DNA from: Methylomicrobium lacus_A
GTDB taxonomy: Bacteria > Pseudomonadota > Gammaproteobacteria > Methylococcales > Methylomonadaceae
Direction: 5' to 3'
DNA: 64,000 nucleotides
NCBI RefSeq assembly: GCF_041897535.1
Contig: NZ_CP169217.1
Span: forward strand, 2,790,001-2,854,000
Position numbers and translations under genes: made by a program. This document shows, piece by piece, positions 61,390-64,000 of this stretch (its first letter is position 1; each line of letters begins with the position of its first letter). Below the pieces are notes generated by a model that did no database searches, was not told where the DNA came from, and saw only the letters and a program-made list of their open reading frames with translations.

Positions 61390-62826
61390 CAATTCTTCCA
61401 TGATCAGGCGATAGAGTTCGTCGCCCAAATATTTGTCCTCGATGCCGCTGTCGATATTCGGATTGTCGTTCACCTCGATCACATAACCCTTGCCGTTTTT
61501 CTCCTTCACATCGACGCCGTAAAAGCCGTTACCGATCGGCTGAGTCGCTTTCAGTGCCGCATCGAGCACCGCTTTGGGCACCTCAAAGGTCGGCAGGGTG
61601 TCGAAATTGCCCGAGTCGGTGCGGCTGCCGCCGTGCCGGTAGATCTGCCAGTGATTCTTGACCATGTAATAGCGGCAGGCATACAGGGCCTTGTTGTTGA
61701 AGATGCCGATGCGCCAGTCGAAATCGGTATAAAGAAACTCCTGCGCCAACAGCAATGCCGATTTCTGAAACAGTTCCGGCAGCTTCTGCTCCAGTTCCTG
61801 GCGGTTGTTCACCTTGACGATGCCGCGCGAAAACGAGCCGTCCGGAATCTTGATCACGACCGGGTAGCCGGCTTCGGCCTCCAGCCGGTCCAGATGGACC
61901 GCATTGCCCTTGTGCAGCAGCCAGGTCTTCGGCGACGGCACCTTGTGCGTGCGGAACAGGTCGGCCAGATAGACCTTGTTCGTGCAGCGCAGCATCGAGG
62001 TCGGATCGTCGATCACGACCAGGCCCTCGGCTTCGGCCTTTTTCGCGAAACGGTAGGTATGGTGGTCGATCGCGGTGGTTTCGCGGATGAACAGGCCGTC
62101 GAACTCGGGCAGGCGCACATAATGCTGTTGGGTGATCAACTCGACATCGATGCCGAGCTGGCGGCCGGCGTTGATGAACTTCTTCAACGCGCCGCGGTTG
62201 CTCGGTGGCATGTCTTCATCCGGGTTGACCAGGATCGCGAGGTCATAGCGCGTCGCCTTGCGCACGCGGCCCTTGCGCCAGACCTTCTTGCTGAATTGAT
62301 CGAGCGCCTCGGCGAACAGCGTCTGCTGCGCATCGTCGAGGCTGCGGTGCGAGACCGCGCGCAAGGCGTTGATCTCCCAGCGGTCCCGATAACTCAGGGT
62401 GACTTCGAGCACCGGGCAGGAAAAGCGCTCGAACAACAGGCGAGCGACATCCTGGAATTCCGGGTCCGGGGTGGTGCCGAAGAAGCTGAGCAGTTTGATT
62501 TCCTGCTGTTTGTTTTGGGTTTTGAAGGCCTTGGCCAGGGTCTGCGACAAATCCTCGATCTGTAGCCGGTACAAGGCTTTCTTGCCCAAATCGTTCAGTA
62601 CCTTGACCGAGGGGATCACATGGTGGCCGCGTGCCTCGGCCAAGAGCGAGCAGTAATAGCCGTCGGACAAATAGCGGTAGCTGCCGCACAGATTGATCAC
62701 CCGCACGCGCTCGTCCGCGCCGTCCTGATCGGTGGCCAGGTAGGTTTCGAAAGGGATCACATGCTCGCTGGGGTAATAAGGGCTCCAGTCGGCCAGATCG
62801 TCAACAACCAGTACGGTGCGCGCCAT
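61354..62826 (-). CDS. RimK-like ATP-grasp enzyme with N-terminal RLAN-type domain
   Basis: This 490-residue cytosolic protein has an N-terminal domain of about 190 residues (VLVVDDLADWSPYYPSEHVI, LCGSYRYLSDGYYCSLLAEARGH). A middle pre-ATP-grasp part contains FINAGRQLGIDVELI. The ATP-grasp domain (about 280-485) has YPVVIKIPDGSFSRGIVKV, FDWRIGIFNNKALYACRYYM and the Mg-binding VIEVNDNPNIDSGIED. Related RimK enzymes add glutamate to protein or peptide acceptors; relatives with this longer layout have unknown substrates. The gene is convergent with the kinase, sharing 36 nt. Its product could act on proteins or coenzymes. Confidence 0.85.
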   Translation of the reverse strand: MARTVLVVDDLADWSPYYPSEHVIPFETYLATDQDGADERVRVINLCGSYRYLSDGYYCSLLAEARGHHVIPSVKVLNDLGKKALYRLQIEDLSQTLAKAFKTQNKQQEIKLLSFFGTTPDPEFQDVARLLFERFSCPVLEVTLSYRDRWEINALRAVSHRSLDDAQQTLFAEALDQFSKKVWRKGRVRKATRYDLAILVNPDEDMPPSNRGALKKFINAGRQLGIDVELITQQHYVRLPEFDGLFIRETTAIDHHTYRFAKKAEAEGLVVIDDPTSMLRCTNKVYLADLFRTHKVPSPKTWLLHKGNAVHLDRLEAEAGYPVVIKIPDGSFSRGIVKVNNRQELEQKLPELFQKSALLLAQEFLYTDFDWRIGIFNNKALYACRYYMVKNHWQIYRHGGSRTDSGNFDTLPTFEVPKAVLDAALKATQPIGNGFYGVDVKEKNGKGYVIEVNDNPNIDSGIEDKYLGDELYRLIMEELLRRMENRSKGL

Positions 62827-63021
62827 AATAAAATTTATTCCTTAACTCGGAAAGTCAGCATTTTGAAATCACTTGCCGCGGTAGACAAGTCATAAGATCG
62901 GGAGTTTTGGGGAGGCGGATTAATTTTAGCCGCAATTTAGGAGGGCATGGTATGGGGGCGCGAATTAACGGGGCATGAATGCGGGAAAATGCCGTGAGGG
63001 ATGATTGATGTAACGCGCAGA

Positions 63022-63570
63022 TCAAATCCCTGGCGTTGATGTTTTGCTTTCCCTTCGCAGTAATTCGGCCTTGCGTTCTACGCCCCAACGATAGCCGGAC
63101 AGGCTGCCGTCGGACCGGACTACGCGATGACAGGGAATCGCCACCGCCAAGGTATTGGCCGCGCAAGCCGTCGCCACCGCCCGCACCGCTTTCGGAGAGC
63201 CGATGCATTCAGCAATTTCGGAATAACTGATTTTTGTCCCTGCCGGGATTTGCCTGAGTGCTTGCCATACTTTTTGCTGAAACGCGGTGCCGCGCACATC
63301 CAGCGGTAAATCCAGTCCCAAAGCCGGCATTTCGATAAAGTCGATCACTGCGGCGACATATTTTTCGAGCTCGCGGTTACCGCCGATCCGTTCGGCTTCT
63401 GGAAATCGATCAAGCAAATCACGCGTTAGCGCATCGGGATCGTCGCCTAATGCGATCGCGCAAACGCCGCGCTCGCTCATTGCGACTAGAATCGAACCCA
63501 ACGAGCATTTCTCTATTGCGAAGCATATGTGGGTATCGGCTCCGCCGTGGCGATAATGGGACGTCGTCAT
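63022..63570 (-). CDS. Methylated-DNA--protein-cysteine methyltransferase (Ada C-terminal type)
   Basis: This 182-residue protein transfers alkyl groups from O6-alkylguanine to its own cysteine. The active site IPCHRVV gives Cys147. Upstream is the helix-turn-helix part with RGTAFQQKVWQALRQIPAGTKISYSEIA near residues 88-115, including the Arg finger region (SPKAVRAVATACAAN). The N-terminal segment FAIEKCSLGSILVAMSERG resembles the start of the C-terminal domain of Ada, so the protein is like that half of Ada standing alone, without the N-terminal sensor. The downstream gap to RimK-like has no clear terminator. Confidence 0.93.
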   Translation of the reverse strand: MTTSHYRHGGADTHICFAIEKCSLGSILVAMSERGVCAIALGDDPDALTRDLLDRFPEAERIGGNRELEKYVAAVIDFIEMPALGLDLPLDVRGTAFQQKVWQALRQIPAGTKISYSEIAECIGSPKAVRAVATACAANTLAVAIPCHRVVRSDGSLSGYRWGVERKAELLRRESKTSTPGI

Positions 63571-63609
63571 AAATCCCCAGGGATTAAGGATCGAGGATCG
63601 GGTGAGGCG

Positions 63610-63644
63610 CGAAACCCAGCATGTAGGCGTTATGCAGGGTTTCG
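63610..63644. repeat. Palindromic dispersed repeat, copy 3
   Basis: CGAAACCC (63610-63617) and GGGTTTCG (63637-63644), extended inward by AGCAT/ATGC, form a strong hairpin. It shares AGGCG-x-GAAACCCA with the hairpins near 36500 and 36980. It lies in the 114-nt gap between two minus-strand genes and could affect transcription into the alkyltransferase gene. Confidence 0.55.
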
Positions 63645-63684
63645 GTGCGTGTCCGCGAGTGAAAGTCGGAGCAATAAAAAGGGC

Positions 63685-64000
63685 TTACTGGGGCGCAGGC
63701 TGGGCCGGTTCGGCCGTGGCGGCAGGCGCCGAAGGCGCGGGAGCGGCTGGAGCCGCCGGCGTTTCGGCTTTGGGTGCCTCGCCAGCTTGCGGCTTGGCTG
63801 CTTCCGCCGGCGTTGCGGGAGCCGGTGCCGCGGTTTCAGGAGCAGGGGCCGCGGCTGGTCCTTCGGAGACCTTGACCAGCCAGCCTTTTTTCTCTTCGCA
63901 GCCCAATACCGCCTTTACCGCGGCATTGATTCTGACGAATTTGCCGGTCATGCTGGCCGGTAATTTGGCTTTGATCCGGTGGAAGCTGCTGTTGCTTTCG
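63685..64000 (-). CDS. C-terminal part of an Ala/Pro-rich protein (partial)
   Basis: The frame enters from the right edge and ends at 63685, giving about 104 residues. The first ~45 (HRIKAKLPASMTGKFVRINA and then VLGCEEKKGWLVKVSEG) look like the end of a folded domain. The final ~55 are a low-complexity tail of Ala, Pro, Glu and Lys, such as found in linker or histone-like tails. A start codon inside the window (ATG 63951) is possible, but the open frame upstream suggests a longer gene. No family was recognised. Confidence 0.6.
   Translation of the reverse strand, partial: ESNSSFHRIKAKLPASMTGKFVRINAAVKAVLGCEEKKGWLVKVSEGPAAAPAPETAAPAPATPAEAAKPQAGEAPKAETPAAPAAPAPSAPAATAEPAQPAPQ

Overview
The window looks like a chromosome segment of a GC-rich gammaproteobacterium. 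The conserved genes have CysB-type sulfur regulation, YicC, RNase PH, RdgB, a Crp/Fnr regulator and MgtE typical of that group, and the overall set resembles methanotroph-like Methylococcales. The window holds no marker gene that fixes the genus, so the assignment is an inference. No rRNA, tRNA or CRISPR array was seen.

Region 1 (1-9600, all minus strand) is a sulfur-assimilation block. Reading with transcription it runs: yezD-like small ORF, alginate-export-type porin, sulfate-binding protein, cysT, cysW, cysA, cysB, then serine acetyltransferase, a family 2A (SrpI-type) encapsulin shell and, cut by the window edge, the disordered N-terminus of the cysteine desulfurase cargo. Two copies of a bipartite ~41-nt element with identical internal spacing lie upstream of sbp and of yezD and look like a shared operator/promoter. 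Intrinsic terminators follow sbp and cysB. Together the genes would import sulfate, make O-acetylserine and cysteine, and handle cysteine sulfur in a protein nanocompartment.

Region 2 (9800-19700) is mostly ordinary: a catalase-fold protein lacking the usual distal histidine, tandem BON lipoproteins, rdgB-rph, two FtsX/MacB-type permeases without an ATPase, a DUF475 membrane protein, mgtE and a slipin.

Region 3 (about 18.6-37 kb) is accessory DNA. It holds a DrrAB-like ABC exporter, two near-identical IS66-family elements with perfect 8-bp target duplications, an IS4-family element with a 9-bp duplication, an IS3 remnant, a 5'-truncated second mgtE, and a 1477-residue secreted protein containing a 1038-bp tandem duplication. 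One IS66 copy splits a membrane-protein gene that can be rejoined in silico to 117 codons. The full and truncated mgtE copies are direct repeats bracketing ~11.5 kb, as expected for integration of a circle by single crossover.

Region 4 (37-52 kb) has a thioester-containing alpha-2-macroglobulin, an EmrAB/OMF-type tripartite efflux operon, two envelope proteins of unknown function, a LysR regulator with a promoter placed for a leaderless start, and an unusual pyruvate-kinase-like protein. Region 5 (52-59 kb, minus) is a candidate cyclic-nucleotide circuit: a CHASE2 class III cyclase, a FecR-TPR-outer-membrane-barrel fusion, a small CxxC-ended membrane protein and a Crp/Fnr regulator. Region 6 (59.5-64 kb) has yicC, a soluble Ser/Thr kinase, a RimK-like ATP-grasp enzyme overlapping it tail to tail, an alkyltransferase-type DNA repair protein and the end of an Ala/Pro-rich protein.
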